Shown in pieces: positions 7,673 to 17,134 of a stretch of DNA of 35,784 nucleotides. The notes below the pieces were generated by a model. The model worked only from the letters and a program-made list of their open reading frames with translations. It was not told the origin of the DNA and made no database searches. A program made the translations under genes and the position numbers. Position 1 is the first letter of the stretch. The number at the start of each line of letters is the position of its first letter. This stretch comes from Prosthecobacter sp. (GTDB taxonomy: Bacteria > Verrucomicrobiota > Verrucomicrobiia > Verrucomicrobiales > Verrucomicrobiaceae): contig JAUREI010000016.1 of the NCBI GenBank assembly GCA_030827515.1, positions 1-35,784 on the forward strand. Direction: 5' to 3'.

Positions 7673-10666
7673 ATGAATCGACGACTGTTCCCCGTCCTGC
7701 TACTGCTGAACGCCGCAACCGCCCGCGCCCAGGATGTGGCCGGCAACGACCAAGTCCAAAAGATCATCGAAACCTTCGCCGGCCGCGGCACGCTGGCCGA
7801 TGACACGCCACCGACGCCGGCGAAGGAGGCCGTCCAGCGGTTCCAACTGCGCCCGGATGTCGCCATCGACCTCATGGCTGCCGAGCCGGAGGTCGAGCAA
7901 CCCCTGTATGCGAGCTGGGACTCGAAGGGGCGCATGTGGGTCACCCTCTACCGCCAGTATCAGTTCCCCGCCGGGTTGAAGATCGTCAGCTATGACCCGC
8001 ACCTGCGCGCCAAGTTTGACAAAGTGCCGCCGCCGCCGCCGCGAGGGCCGAAGGGCGCGGACAAGATCACTGTCTTCGAGGACACGGACGGCGATGGCTA
8101 TTTCGACAAGCACACCGATGTCATCACCGGCCTGAACATTGCCAGCGCCGCGCTGCACGGCATGGGCCGCATCTGGGTGCTGAACCCGCCCTACCTGCTG
8201 AGCTACCCGGATGCCGACTTCGATGCCCTGCCCGACGGCGACCCCGAGGTGGAACTGAGCGGCTTCGGCCTGGAGGACACCCACAGCGTGGCCACCAGTC
8301 TCATGTGGGGCATGGACGGCTGGCTTTACGGCGCCAACGGCAGCACCACCACCGGCAACGTCAGCAGCGCCAACAGCAAGAATGTCAAATGGGAGGGCCA
8401 GTGCATCTGGCGCTACCACCCGCGCAAGAAGACCTTCGAAATCTACGCCGAAGGCGGAGGCAACACCTTTAGCCTCGACATGGACAGCAAGGGCCGCGTC
8501 TTCTCCGGCACGAACAACGGCAAGACCCGCGGCATGCACTACGAGCAGGGCGGTTACGGCATCAAAGGCTGGGGCAAGCACGGGCCGCTGACAAATCCCT
8601 ATGCCTTCGGCTGGTTCGAGCACATGAGGCACGAGGGCGATGAAAAGCGCTTCCCCCAGGCCTTTGTCATCTATGAAGGCGGACTGCTGGGCAGCGCCTA
8701 CGAAGGAAAAATCATCGCTCCCAATTCCCTCCAAAACACCGTCTATGTCAGCGAGCGCCTGCCTGATGGCTCCACCTTCCGCACCAGGGACGAGGAGCTT
8801 TTGATGAGCGCCCCCGACCGCTGGTTCCGCCCGGTGTGGGCCGGTGTCGGCCCCGACGGCGGTTTTTACATGGCCGACTGGTATGACACACGGCTCAGCC
8901 ATGTGCGCCCCGTGGATGACTGGCACAAGACCAGCGGCCGCATCTACCGTGTCCGCCCCGCCAGTGGCGCGCCAAAGCTCAAGCCGTTTGATCTGAGCAA
9001 GGCCAGCGGGGAGGAATTGCTCGGGTATCTGAGTCATGCCAACCGCTGGTTCCGCAGGCAGGCGGCGCTGGAAATGGGGTGGCGCGGCTTGACGGATGTG
9101 GCCCCGAAGCTGGAAACCCTGCTCGACGGGCCGCAGGCCCTCGAGGCGCTCTGGGCGCTGGATGCCCTGCGCCCGGATTTCCCCCCTCCCCTCGATCATC
9201 GCGACCCCCATGTCCGCCGCTGGGCCGTGAAGATGATCGGCGAACGCCGGCAAGCGGACAGTGACTCCCTGTCCCGGTTGGCGCGCAGCGAATCTCACCT
9301 GGAAGTGTGCGCCCAGATTCTCGCCAGCGCCAAGCGCCTGCCGGCCGCCACCGCCCTGCCCCTGCTCTGGGCCGGCGTGGCCGAGGACACCAGCGGCCAC
9401 CTGCCCCTGCTCGCCTGGTGGGCCCTGGAGTCCAAGGCCGAGAAGGAGCGCGAGGCGGTCTTCACCTTCCTCAAATCGGACACCGCTTTCCTCCAGACCG
9501 AGCTTTTCAAAAGCCACCTCGCCGAAAAGCTCGCCAAACGTTACGCCTTGGCTGGCGGTGAAGCCAACTTCAACGCCTGCGCCGCCCTGATCGCCCTGAC
9601 GGACAACGCCGCCCTGCGCGCCAAGTTCATCGCCGGCATCGCCTCCGCCTTCGAGGGCGCGGAGCTGCCGCCGCTGCCGGACGCGCTTGCAAAGGCGCTG
9701 AATGATTTCATGGCGAAGCAGGGCGGCGGTGACCTCACGCTCGCCCTGCGCAGCGGCAGCGCGGATGCCTTGAAGAAAGGACTGGCCCTGCTTGCCAGCA
9801 GCAAGGAACCCAGCTCCGCGCGCATCGCCGTGGCCAAAACGCTCGCCGAGCTTGGCAAGACGGAGGCGGTGGCACCCATGGTTGCCATTTTGAAAAGCGG
9901 CAACCCCGCCAGCCTCAAGCGCGGCATCTTGCAGGCGGCCTCCCGCTTTGACGACCGCCGTATCGCCGAGGCCCTGCTCACCTCCTATGAATCGCAGATC
10001 GCGGGTGACAAGGCCCTGCGCGAGGACGCCCTGCGCACACTTGCCGGACGCAAGGCTTGGGCGCTTGAGCTGGTCCATTTCGTCAATCAGTGGAAGGTGC
10101 CCGCACGCCATGTTCCGGTGGATGTCGTCCGCCAGCTCAGCCTGCATCACGACCCCCAGATCGACGCCGCCCTCGACACCCACTGGAAGGGCCTGCTGGC
10201 CACCGGCCCGAGTGAGGCCAAGGAGAAGGAAATGGCACGCATCAAGACCGTGCTCCAGTCAGGCTCCGGCGACCCGGAGAAAGGCAGGCTGCAATACGCC
10301 GCCCGCTGTGCGATTTGCCACAAGCTCTTCGGCGAAGGCGGCACCATCGGCCCCGAACTGACCGGCTACGACCGTGGCAGCACCGATTTCTGGCTCGACA
10401 ACCTGTTCAACCCCAGCCTCGAAATCCGCGAGGGCTTCGGCAACTACGTCGTCAAGCTCAGGAACGGCCAGCTGCTCACCGGCATCATGGACGCGCAGGA
10501 CGCCTCCGGCATCGTGCTCAAGGACATCGCCGGCAACCGCACCCCGGTGAAGCAAGCCGACATCGAAACCCTGGAAGCCAGCCCGGTTTCACTCATGCCC
10601 GAGGGGTTGACCACCGGCATGAGCGACGCCGACCTGCGCGACTTCTTCGCCTATCTCATGAAGTGA
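7673..10666 (+). CDS. PVC-type heme-binding, sorbosone-dehydrogenase-like exported protein
   Basis: A large (997 residues) exported redox protein of the kind expanded in Planctomycetes and Verrucomicrobia. The ATG at 7673 gives a signal peptide (MNRRLFPVLLLLNAATARA), so the longer open frame from 7589 is not used. Residues about 40-440 form a beta-propeller domain similar to glucose/sorbosone dehydrogenases (membrane-bound dehydrogenase type), with MYADWYDTR-like family text seen here as MADWYDTRLSHVRP and KTSGRIYRVRP. A helical HEAT-like region follows (about 450-850). The C-terminal cytochrome c domain has one CAICH heme site at residues 879-883 and the family motif GTIGPELTGYDRGS, with downstream EIREGFGNYVV. 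The likely role is oxidation of a sugar or related substrate in the periplasm; the substrate is unknown. It ends only 10 bases from the convergent giant gene. Confidence 0.93.
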   Translation: MNRRLFPVLLLLNAATARAQDVAGNDQVQKIIETFAGRGTLADDTPPTPAKEAVQRFQLRPDVAIDLMAAEPEVEQPLYASWDSKGRMWVTLYRQYQFPAGLKIVSYDPHLRAKFDKVPPPPPRGPKGADKITVFEDTDGDGYFDKHTDVITGLNIASAALHGMGRIWVLNPPYLLSYPDADFDALPDGDPEVELSGFGLEDTHSVATSLMWGMDGWLYGANGSTTTGNVSSANSKNVKWEGQCIWRYHPRKKTFEIYAEGGGNTFSLDMDSKGRVFSGTNNGKTRGMHYEQGGYGIKGWGKHGPLTNPYAFGWFEHMRHEGDEKRFPQAFVIYEGGLLGSAYEGKIIAPNSLQNTVYVSERLPDGSTFRTRDEELLMSAPDRWFRPVWAGVGPDGGFYMADWYDTRLSHVRPVDDWHKTSGRIYRVRPASGAPKLKPFDLSKASGEELLGYLSHANRWFRRQAALEMGWRGLTDVAPKLETLLDGPQALEALWALDALRPDFPPPLDHRDPHVRRWAVKMIGERRQADSDSLSRLARSESHLEVCAQILASAKRLPAATALPLLWAGVAEDTSGHLPLLAWWALESKAEKEREAVFTFLKSDTAFLQTELFKSHLAEKLAKRYALAGGEANFNACAALIALTDNAALRAKFIAGIASAFEGAELPPLPDALAKALNDFMAKQGGGDLTLALRSGSADALKKGLALLASSKEPSSARIAVAKTLAELGKTEAVAPMVAILKSGNPASLKRGILQAASRFDDRRIAEALLTSYESQIAGDKALREDALRTLAGRKAWALELVHFVNQWKVPARHVPVDVVRQLSLHHDPQIDAALDTHWKGLLATGPSEAKEKEMARIKTVLQSGSGDPEKGRLQYAARCAICHKLFGEGGTIGPELTGYDRGSTDFWLDNLFNPSLEIREGFGNYVVKLRNGQLLTGIMDAQDASGIVLKDIAGNRTPVKQADIETLEASPVSLMPEGLTTGMSDADLRDFFAYLMK

Positions 10667-10676
10667 CCCGAACCCG

Positions 10677-13600
10677 TCAGGGTTGCTGGACCTCCAGGTT
10701 GACCGCATTGCTCTCCTCGCCGCCAGGCGTCAGGGCGTTGCTGACCCGCACCGTGTAACTGGCGGCGTCGCCCGCCACCACCGGATCGAACACCAGCTTG
10801 AAGCTGGTCGCGCCGTCGATCTCGACACCGTCCTTGAACCACTGATAGAACAACGGGCTGGTGCCCTGGGCCGTGGCGGTGATCTCAACCCGGGCGCCCA
10901 GCGGCACGGGTTGCTCAGCCGGCAGCGTGATGGCGGCCGTCACGTCGCTGACCGGCAGGCCGACGGCCAGTTCCACGGGGTCGCTGAGCACCCCCGCTGG
11001 AGTCTCGGCGTTGAAGACACGCACCGTGTAATCGCCGGTGTCGGATTCCAGGACCGAGATCAGGGTGTACGTGACACTGTTGGCGCCGGCGATGATGACA
11101 TTGTCCTTGTACCACTGGTAGGTGAAGGGGCCGAGGCCGGCATTGCTGACCGTGAAGTCGACCCGCTGCCCGACGGCGACCGCACCCACACCCGGGGTGC
11201 GTTCGACCGAGACGTTGGCGACACGGGCGTCCAATGCGAGCGGCACCTCGTTGCTCAGCACCCCCGGATTCGTCAGGGCATTGGCCACACGCACGGTGTA
11301 GTCCCCTTCCGCCCCAGCCCCGGCAAACGGGATGGTGTAGGTGGCCTGGGTGGCATCGGGGATTTCCTCGCCATCCTTGAACCACTGGTAGGTGAAAGGA
11401 CCCGTGCCGTCGGCGGCGACCTGGAAGGTCACGCTGCTGCCGATGGGTACCTGTGCGTCGGGCGGCGTTCGGGAGGCGATCGGATTGCGCACCATGGAGG
11501 CAACCTCAAGGACCACCTCGTTACTGATCACTCCGGAGGGACTCAGCAGACTGGTCACCCTCACGGTGTAAGTGCCGGCATGGAACGATTCCACGCTGCC
11601 AATCAGATAGGTGCTCGAGGTGGCCCCCTCGATGTCCTCGCCATTGCGGCGCCACTGGTAGGAGAGATCACCGCTGCCGTTCGCCGCCGCGCTGAAGGTG
11701 ACGGACGAGCCCTCGTCAATGAGGGCGTCGGCGGGGCTGCGACTGATGATGACCGAGGAGACGGGATCGTTGACGGTGAGGACGGCGACGGCACTGACGG
11801 CACGACCATAAAGGGTGCTGATGACGACGTCATAATCCCCCTCATCACCCTCGTCGATCGCGGTGATCTGGAACGTCGAAGCCGTGGCGCCATTGATGCT
11901 GGTTCCGTTGAAACGCCACTGATAGCTGAGGGCACCGAGCGCCTGGGCGGTGACACTGAAGGTGTGGGTTGCGCCCGGATCCACCGTGGCCGCCGAGGGT
12001 TGACTGAGGATCTGGATCGGCGCTGAACTGAGACGGACGTCGCCGGCCAGGATCGGCGAGGTCGTCGCCGGCAGGCCGTCCGAGGGCTTCTGCGCGAGCA
12101 GAAAGCTGCCGACTCCCTTGCCGGTGTCGCCGGGGACATCGACGGTGACAATGTCCCCGAACTCATCACGCCTCTGGGTCTGGGTGTCCGGAATGCGGGG
12201 AATAACCAAGCCGTAAAACGAGGCCTTGCGCCTGGGTTTCAGCTCGGGGTCATCGTCGACGCTGAAACTTCCGCTGACGAGTCCGGTGGTGCGAATGACG
12301 GCCAGGTTGACGGAACCGGGATTGCCGGCCGAAGGAATGACGGGAACGTTGCTGCCGTTGAGAGTCAGCAGAGGAACGTCTGGATCCGTCTGGGCCTGCT
12401 CGATGCCTCCCTCGCTGAAGGCCAGGCTGGCGTTGTTGTCGATGCCCTGCGGCAGCCCAAGCACGGGCAGGCCGGAGGCCGGCGGGTTGTAGGAAATGCC
12501 AAGGGTGTCCAGAACCAGCGGCCCGAAACCATCCCGATAGGCGCGTTCCTTGCTTGAAGTCTGGGGATCGCGGCTCCAGTTGAGACTGCCGGAGACCCGC
12601 AGCCACAGTTCATTGACTCCGGACGGGGCCAGGTTGACGCCAAGAATGTTCTGGACGCCCCCCACGGCTCCGGTGCCCTTGTAAAGGGACTGGTAAACCA
12701 CGAACTGGAACTGACTGCCCAAATGGGAGCCGCAGGTGAAACTGGCGCCATCGCCCATGCGGCCGGAACAGGTGATGACACCGTTGTTGGTGAGCACAAC
12801 GCGCAGAAAACCGGTGCCCTGCGGAATGTCGTCATCCCCCACATCATCCTCGTCGAGATGCAGGCCGATGTTGAAGGTCTGCTCGAGGCCGAGCGGATTC
12901 CAAGTGGTGTTGTAAACACGGCGATAACCGTAGATCTCGGCCGTGTTGGCACCGTCGGTGACCAGTCCGCTGATGTCGCCGCTGTCGGAGAATCCCTGCA
13001 GGGCGACCGTTTGAAACAGCAGAGTCAGGGTGGACTGCCCTCGGCGAACGATGACCGCCTGCCCGCTGGCAAAATTGCTGCCGGGTGTCTGGCGCATCGT
13101 GCCGGTGAAGCGGTAGGAGTTCTTGCCCTCGACCAGTTTGCCGCTGACCTGACCGCCGTCGGTGACGGTCATGTCAAAGCGGCCTCCCTTGTTACCGTTG
13201 AGCACCGCAGAGGGCGCAATCTGGCCGAGAAACGAGCCGACGGCCGGCTCCGGCATTGGCAGCACGGTCAACGTGCCGGTCACTGGCAGACTGGTGCCGG
13301 CGGCATTCCTGCCAGTCACCGTGAGCGTGTAGAACCCGGGGCGGGTCGGACGGCCCTGGATGCGGCCGGTGGCCGGGTCCATGCGCAGCCCCGCCGGCAA
13401 CCCCTTGATGCTGAACGTCATCACCGAGGTGTTGTTGTCGCCACCGAAGGGCAGGGTGTGATCGTAGTCGAGTCCGATGTAGGCGGTGGCCGGCGTGAAG
13501 TTCGACAGGACCGGACGAATCGCGAGATGAACACGCCAGGCGCCGGTTTCAGTTTCAAGATCGCTGCCGGGGCTGCTCACACGGCAGGTGTAATCCCCCA

Positions 13601-16600
13601 GATCGTCCTCGCTGAGCGCCCCCAGCGTCAGGGCCGAAGTCGCAACCCCCTTGAGCGTGTCGGTTTCGACCAGCAACAGTTCACCGCCCTTGAACCACTG
13701 GTATTGCAAACCCGGCCCGCCCGCCACCTGAGCGGTGAGCACGACTTTCTTGCCCGGCAGGCCCAGCGCCAGCTTCGAAGCCTTGTCGACCACGAGAACT
13801 TCGGCGGGATCACTGAGAACGTTCTTGGCCGACAGATTGCTGGCGCGTGCCTGATACACGCCGCCATCCGCCAGGGTTGCCGAGGCGATGCTCAGCCTGG
13901 TCGAGGTCTGCTTGGGCACCACCTTGCCCGAGCGCAGCCAGGCGAGGGCCGGCAATGGCGACCCGGTGCCGTTCACCTCGAGCTCCAAGGGGTTCCCCAC
14001 CTCGACCACCTTGGCCTGCGGCTGGCTCGTAAAGACGGGTGGCGCACGCAGATCGATGCGGACGATGTTGCTCAAGACGCTCAGCCCCGCGTCGGAAACC
14101 CGCACGGCATATTCCCCGGTCTTGTCCGCGTCGACGCCGGCAACGACCAGAAGGGGCTGGGTTTCCCCATCCAGTTCGTCTCCATCCTTCAGCCACTGGT
14201 AGGTCAGGGAACCACTGCCGGACGCCTTGACGGCCAGCTTGGTGGTGGCGCCTTCCACGACAGTGACCGAGACCGGCTGGCGGGTGATGACCGGTGCCTT
14301 GTAGTTGCGCACCACCGTGGCGGTGAAACTCTGACTGCTGACATTGCCATCCAGATCGGCGGCCTGCACGGTGATCTGGGCGCTGCCTTCCTTGAGGGTC
14401 TGCAGGACGAGGTTGTTGCCGCTGACCGCAGCGGCGACGACACTGCTGTCGGTGTTGGCGGTGACGCTGTAACGAAACACCGGGATCTGCGCCGCCTGCT
14501 GGATGCGCACCGTCTGGTTGACATCCATGTCCACCGGCGCACTGCCCTCGGTGTTCATCGGCACCGTCTCCATCGCCTCGCGCCGGAGGAACTGATACTG
14601 TCCGTTGCTCAGCTCATACAGCAAAACGCGCTTGTCGAGGGACTCGGTGGTGCCGCCGCCGCTGTTGAAATTGCGATAAACCCCGATGGGCAGGGCGGCG
14701 ATGGCGTCGGCCACACTCATGCCACCTCCGGCGACACGGCCGAAGGCGGCGAAGCCCTCGTTCTGGTTGTCGAGGTTCTCGGCGTTGTCGGCCAGGTTGA
14801 CGAAGAAGTCGAGCGTGGCGCTGTCGGGCGACCCCGGCAGTTTGGCCCAGGCCACGGTGCCACGGACGTTGGAGATGCCCGGCTCATTGCGCGGTGAGGC
14901 CCGCGAAGGCTGGCTCAGCACAAAGTAGTTGGGTGCCTGAACCGGCACATAACTGCCCGTCTGGATGATGAAACCGGGCACCGATCGATGAAAGGCGGTG
15001 CCATTGTAAGTGCCGTTGTTCACGTAGTGCAGGAAATTCTCCACCGACTCGGGGGTCAGGTCGGGATAGAGCAGAACATCGAGATCCCCGAGGGTCGTTC
15101 GCAGGCGCACGGCCGCCTGGGAATCGGCATCGGCAAACTTGTCCTGCAGGGGCAGCACGAGTTGCAATCCGGGAGCATAGGTGACGTCGGGAATGGCCGT
15201 GGCAACTGCCGGAGCGGCGCCCGCAGGGAGCACGCGCAGGTTGAGAACGGCGGTCGCAATGTGACCATCATTGAACTCCGCGGTCATCGTGCAGGGAAAC
15301 AGGCCGGTCACGGTGGGTGTCCCGCTGATGATGCCGCTCAGCGCATTGAATTCGAGACCGTCCGGCAGGCCGCTGACCTGCCGTTCCACCACGGCGTCCT
15401 CGTTGGAGGTCGTCATCTGATAGCTGAAAAACCCGTTCTGGGTGGCCGGCTCAAAGGAACGGCTGGTGAAGCCATGATGCGGCGTTGCCTCGGCCTCGGC
15501 GCCATCCTGGGCCGCCACCCGGCCGATGACGTTGCCGCTGCCGTCCCGGGTGTAGATGACGGCCTCGACGCGAAACTCATGGGCGCTGCCCTTCTCAAAA
15601 TCACTCAGCGTGTTGCCGGTGAATTCCGCCTGGCTGACGTTCACGCGCCGGGTGTCCGCCGGCAGCGTGAGCGCATACTCCCACTCCGGCAGGCCTTTGA
15701 GGCGGGCGAATACCTCGAAATTGGTTTCCGCCTCGGACTGATCCTCCCACTCCAGGCGAATCTGACCGGCATAGCCTGTGTCCGTGGCGGTCAGATTGCC
15801 GGGGCCGGGGAAACTGGTGCCCAGTTCAATCTCGTTGCTCGGCGCAGACACGCTCACTTCTTCGCCGGATACCGGGTCGAGATACACGGCGAGCACCCGC
15901 CAGTCCAAATTCACGTTGGAACCCACCGTAACGTCATACTGGGTGACGTTCGCAGCCGTCGTGGTATCGCCGCTGCCCAGTGCGTTCCATTCCGTCTCCT
16001 CCGGATCCTTGTATTCAATGCGGTAGCCCCCCTCGTTCTCGGAGTTGTCCGTCCAGCGCAGGCGTATCCTCGTCTGGTCGAGCACCGAACCCTGCAGGTT
16101 CGTCGGTGCCGTCAGAACCGGCACCGCCACCGAAACCTCGTTGGACAGCTCCGAGTCATAGGGAACGATCCGTGTCGCTGTGGCATTGTGATAGTTGTCC
16201 AGCGACTGGATCAGGCGCAGCACCGAGCGGACCCTGAAATTGTAGGTGGTCCCGGGTTCAAAATCGACCCGTCTGTTGGCCAGGCTGCCGCTACGCAGGT
16301 GAGCCAGCTTGCTCGGCGGCAACTGCCCCGACCGGAGCAGGACCTCCGTGCGGTCGAGCTCGATGTAAAAGGACTCCGTGTAGCCGGCATCGGCCTGCTT
16401 CTTGTAAAACACCTGATGGTAGGTCTCGGCGGTGCTGGTATCGACCCAGTTGAGCTGCACCCGGCCATCGCCTTGCAGGGCCGCCGTCAGCCCCGTGGGA
16501 GTGTTGATCACACCCGTCCCGCTCGGATAAACAAGGGTCTGAATCGGCCCTGAACGCGACTCAATGACGGCACCGTTGTACTTGAAGGCGGTGACCTGAA

Positions 16601-16937
16601 ATTGCACCGTCTGTCCGGGCTGCAGGTTGAAGGGCGGACTGGTGCCGCCACCGAGGTACATGCCCTCCTGATTCGGGCCGAAGTAGCCGGCATTGTAAAA
16701 TTGCCCGGTGTTGCCGCCACGAAATCCCACCCGATAGCCGGTCTCATCAATGGCGTTGTCGTCCCAGGTCAACACATAGGTGTCGCCCGTAAGCGCGGTG
16801 TTGCCATTCTTGACGCCAAGGCTGAGACTGGCCTTCACCCCGGTAGGTGCCCCTGGAGGCAGCGCCAAGGCGGCAGCAAACGGCAGCAGGACCAGACTGG
16901 CCAAGCGACAGAAAAAAGAGGAGAAAGTAGCGGACAT
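10677..16937 (-). CDS. Giant exported FN3/Ig multidomain protein with an internal cyclophilin domain
   Basis: A 2086-residue surface or secreted protein. The ATG at 16937 gives a clear signal peptide (MSATFSSFFCRLASLVLL onward); the upstream TTG at 16961 is less likely. Order of domains: four fibronectin type III repeats (about 25-480, each with a W-x-D or W-x-E core); a putative-Ig (He_PIG-like) domain (about 490-575, GLPDGLEFNALSGIISGTP); a cyclophilin-type peptidyl-prolyl isomerase domain (about 602-756, FHRSVPGFIIQTGSY and FFVNLADNAENLD); a linker; three Ig-like domains (about 880-1135, YQWLKDGD, YQWFKGGE); a second He_PIG-like domain (about 1150-1226); a beta-rich region (about 1227-1639); and five tandem Ig-like domains to the end. 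No membrane anchor, PEP-CTERM or other sorting tail is seen. Likely an adhesin-like or matrix protein; the function is not known. Confidence 0.9.
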   Translation of the reverse strand: MSATFSSFFCRLASLVLLPFAAALALPPGAPTGVKASLSLGVKNGNTALTGDTYVLTWDDNAIDETGYRVGFRGGNTGQFYNAGYFGPNQEGMYLGGGTSPPFNLQPGQTVQFQVTAFKYNGAVIESRSGPIQTLVYPSGTGVINTPTGLTAALQGDGRVQLNWVDTSTAETYHQVFYKKQADAGYTESFYIELDRTEVLLRSGQLPPSKLAHLRSGSLANRRVDFEPGTTYNFRVRSVLRLIQSLDNYHNATATRIVPYDSELSNEVSVAVPVLTAPTNLQGSVLDQTRIRLRWTDNSENEGGYRIEYKDPEETEWNALGSGDTTTAANVTQYDVTVGSNVNLDWRVLAVYLDPVSGEEVSVSAPSNEIELGTSFPGPGNLTATDTGYAGQIRLEWEDQSEAETNFEVFARLKGLPEWEYALTLPADTRRVNVSQAEFTGNTLSDFEKGSAHEFRVEAVIYTRDGSGNVIGRVAAQDGAEAEATPHHGFTSRSFEPATQNGFFSYQMTTSNEDAVVERQVSGLPDGLEFNALSGIISGTPTVTGLFPCTMTAEFNDGHIATAVLNLRVLPAGAAPAVATAIPDVTYAPGLQLVLPLQDKFADADSQAAVRLRTTLGDLDVLLYPDLTPESVENFLHYVNNGTYNGTAFHRSVPGFIIQTGSYVPVQAPNYFVLSQPSRASPRNEPGISNVRGTVAWAKLPGSPDSATLDFFVNLADNAENLDNQNEGFAAFGRVAGGGMSVADAIAALPIGVYRNFNSGGGTTESLDKRVLLYELSNGQYQFLRREAMETVPMNTEGSAPVDMDVNQTVRIQQAAQIPVFRYSVTANTDSSVVAAAVSGNNLVLQTLKEGSAQITVQAADLDGNVSSQSFTATVVRNYKAPVITRQPVSVTVVEGATTKLAVKASGSGSLTYQWLKDGDELDGETQPLLVVAGVDADKTGEYAVRVSDAGLSVLSNIVRIDLRAPPVFTSQPQAKVVEVGNPLELEVNGTGSPLPALAWLRSGKVVPKQTSTRLSIASATLADGGVYQARASNLSAKNVLSDPAEVLVVDKASKLALGLPGKKVVLTAQVAGGPGLQYQWFKGGELLLVETDTLKGVATSALTLGALSEDDLGDYTCRVSSPGSDLETETGAWRVHLAIRPVLSNFTPATAYIGLDYDHTLPFGGDNNTSVMTFSIKGLPAGLRMDPATGRIQGRPTRPGFYTLTVTGRNAAGTSLPVTGTLTVLPMPEPAVGSFLGQIAPSAVLNGNKGGRFDMTVTDGGQVSGKLVEGKNSYRFTGTMRQTPGSNFASGQAVIVRRGQSTLTLLFQTVALQGFSDSGDISGLVTDGANTAEIYGYRRVYNTTWNPLGLEQTFNIGLHLDEDDVGDDDIPQGTGFLRVVLTNNGVITCSGRMGDGASFTCGSHLGSQFQFVVYQSLYKGTGAVGGVQNILGVNLAPSGVNELWLRVSGSLNWSRDPQTSSKERAYRDGFGPLVLDTLGISYNPPASGLPVLGLPQGIDNNASLAFSEGGIEQAQTDPDVPLLTLNGSNVPVIPSAGNPGSVNLAVIRTTGLVSGSFSVDDDPELKPRRKASFYGLVIPRIPDTQTQRRDEFGDIVTVDVPGDTGKGVGSFLLAQKPSDGLPATTSPILAGDVRLSSAPIQILSQPSAATVDPGATHTFSVTAQALGALSYQWRFNGTSINGATASTFQITAIDEGDEGDYDVVISTLYGRAVSAVAVLTVNDPVSSVIISRSPADALIDEGSSVTFSAAANGSGDLSYQWRRNGEDIEGATSSTYLIGSVESFHAGTYTVRVTSLLSPSGVISNEVVLEVASMVRNPIASRTPPDAQVPIGSSVTFQVAADGTGPFTYQWFKDGEEIPDATQATYTIPFAGAGAEGDYTVRVANALTNPGVLSNEVPLALDARVANVSVERTPGVGAVAVGQRVDFTVSNAGLGPFTYQWYKDNVIIAGANSVTYTLISVLESDTGDYTVRVFNAETPAGVLSDPVELAVGLPVSDVTAAITLPAEQPVPLGARVEITATAQGTSPLFYQWFKDGVEIDGATSFKLVFDPVVAGDAASYTVRVSNALTPGGEESNAVNLEVQQP
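10680..12020 (-). repeat. Five tandem Ig-like repeats at the C-terminus of the giant protein
   Basis: Five consecutive units of roughly 85-92 residues, each with a start of the type VPIGSSVTFQVAADGTGP, a central YQW(F/R/Y)(K/R)(D/N/F)G core and a closing Y(T/D)V(R/V)(V/I)S or similar strand. The repeats have diverged in DNA and protein, so they are old duplications rather than recent copies. Confidence 0.85.
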
Positions 16938-17002
16938 GCGAGCAGGGAACCGTCGGCTCAATGAAGATTGGACAGTTCCCAGGGGGGGATTTGTTCGATG
17001 AG

Positions 17003-17030
17003 ACTATCTTTTTTGTCATTACATCGTCAA
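17003..17030 (-). promoter_or_regulatory. Candidate promoter for the giant exported protein
   Basis: On the minus strand TTGACG (17030-17025) is separated by 16 bases from GATAGT (17008-17003), matching sigma-70 -35 and -10 elements at 5 of 6 and 4 of 6. The predicted start of transcription near 16996 leaves a leader of about 60 bases before the ATG at 16937. The remaining divergent gap to 17135 holds no other clear signal. Confidence 0.45.
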
Positions 17031-17134
17031 TCCCAATCAAAAGGGAGTTCATTCGGACCCGACAAGACGTCTTTTCCGTTCCCCCGGCGTTTTTCACTGG
17101 CCAAGCCGGCCCTGCTGCGCGCATGGTCGCGGCC

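Noticed and set aside
7700-10183. Minus-strand open frame of about 827 codons opposite the PVC heme gene
   Set aside because: The plus strand shows signal peptide, dehydrogenase motifs and CAICH; the reverse frame is low-complexity and without motifs.
12723-14897. Plus-strand open frame of about 724 codons opposite the giant gene
   Set aside because: It lies wholly within the Ig/cyclophilin coding region and shows no domain.
17064-17073. Palindrome AAGACGTCTT in the gap before the FG-GAP gene
   Set aside because: Ten bases only, no matching copy elsewhere was noticed, and no promoter overlaps it; chance is likely.
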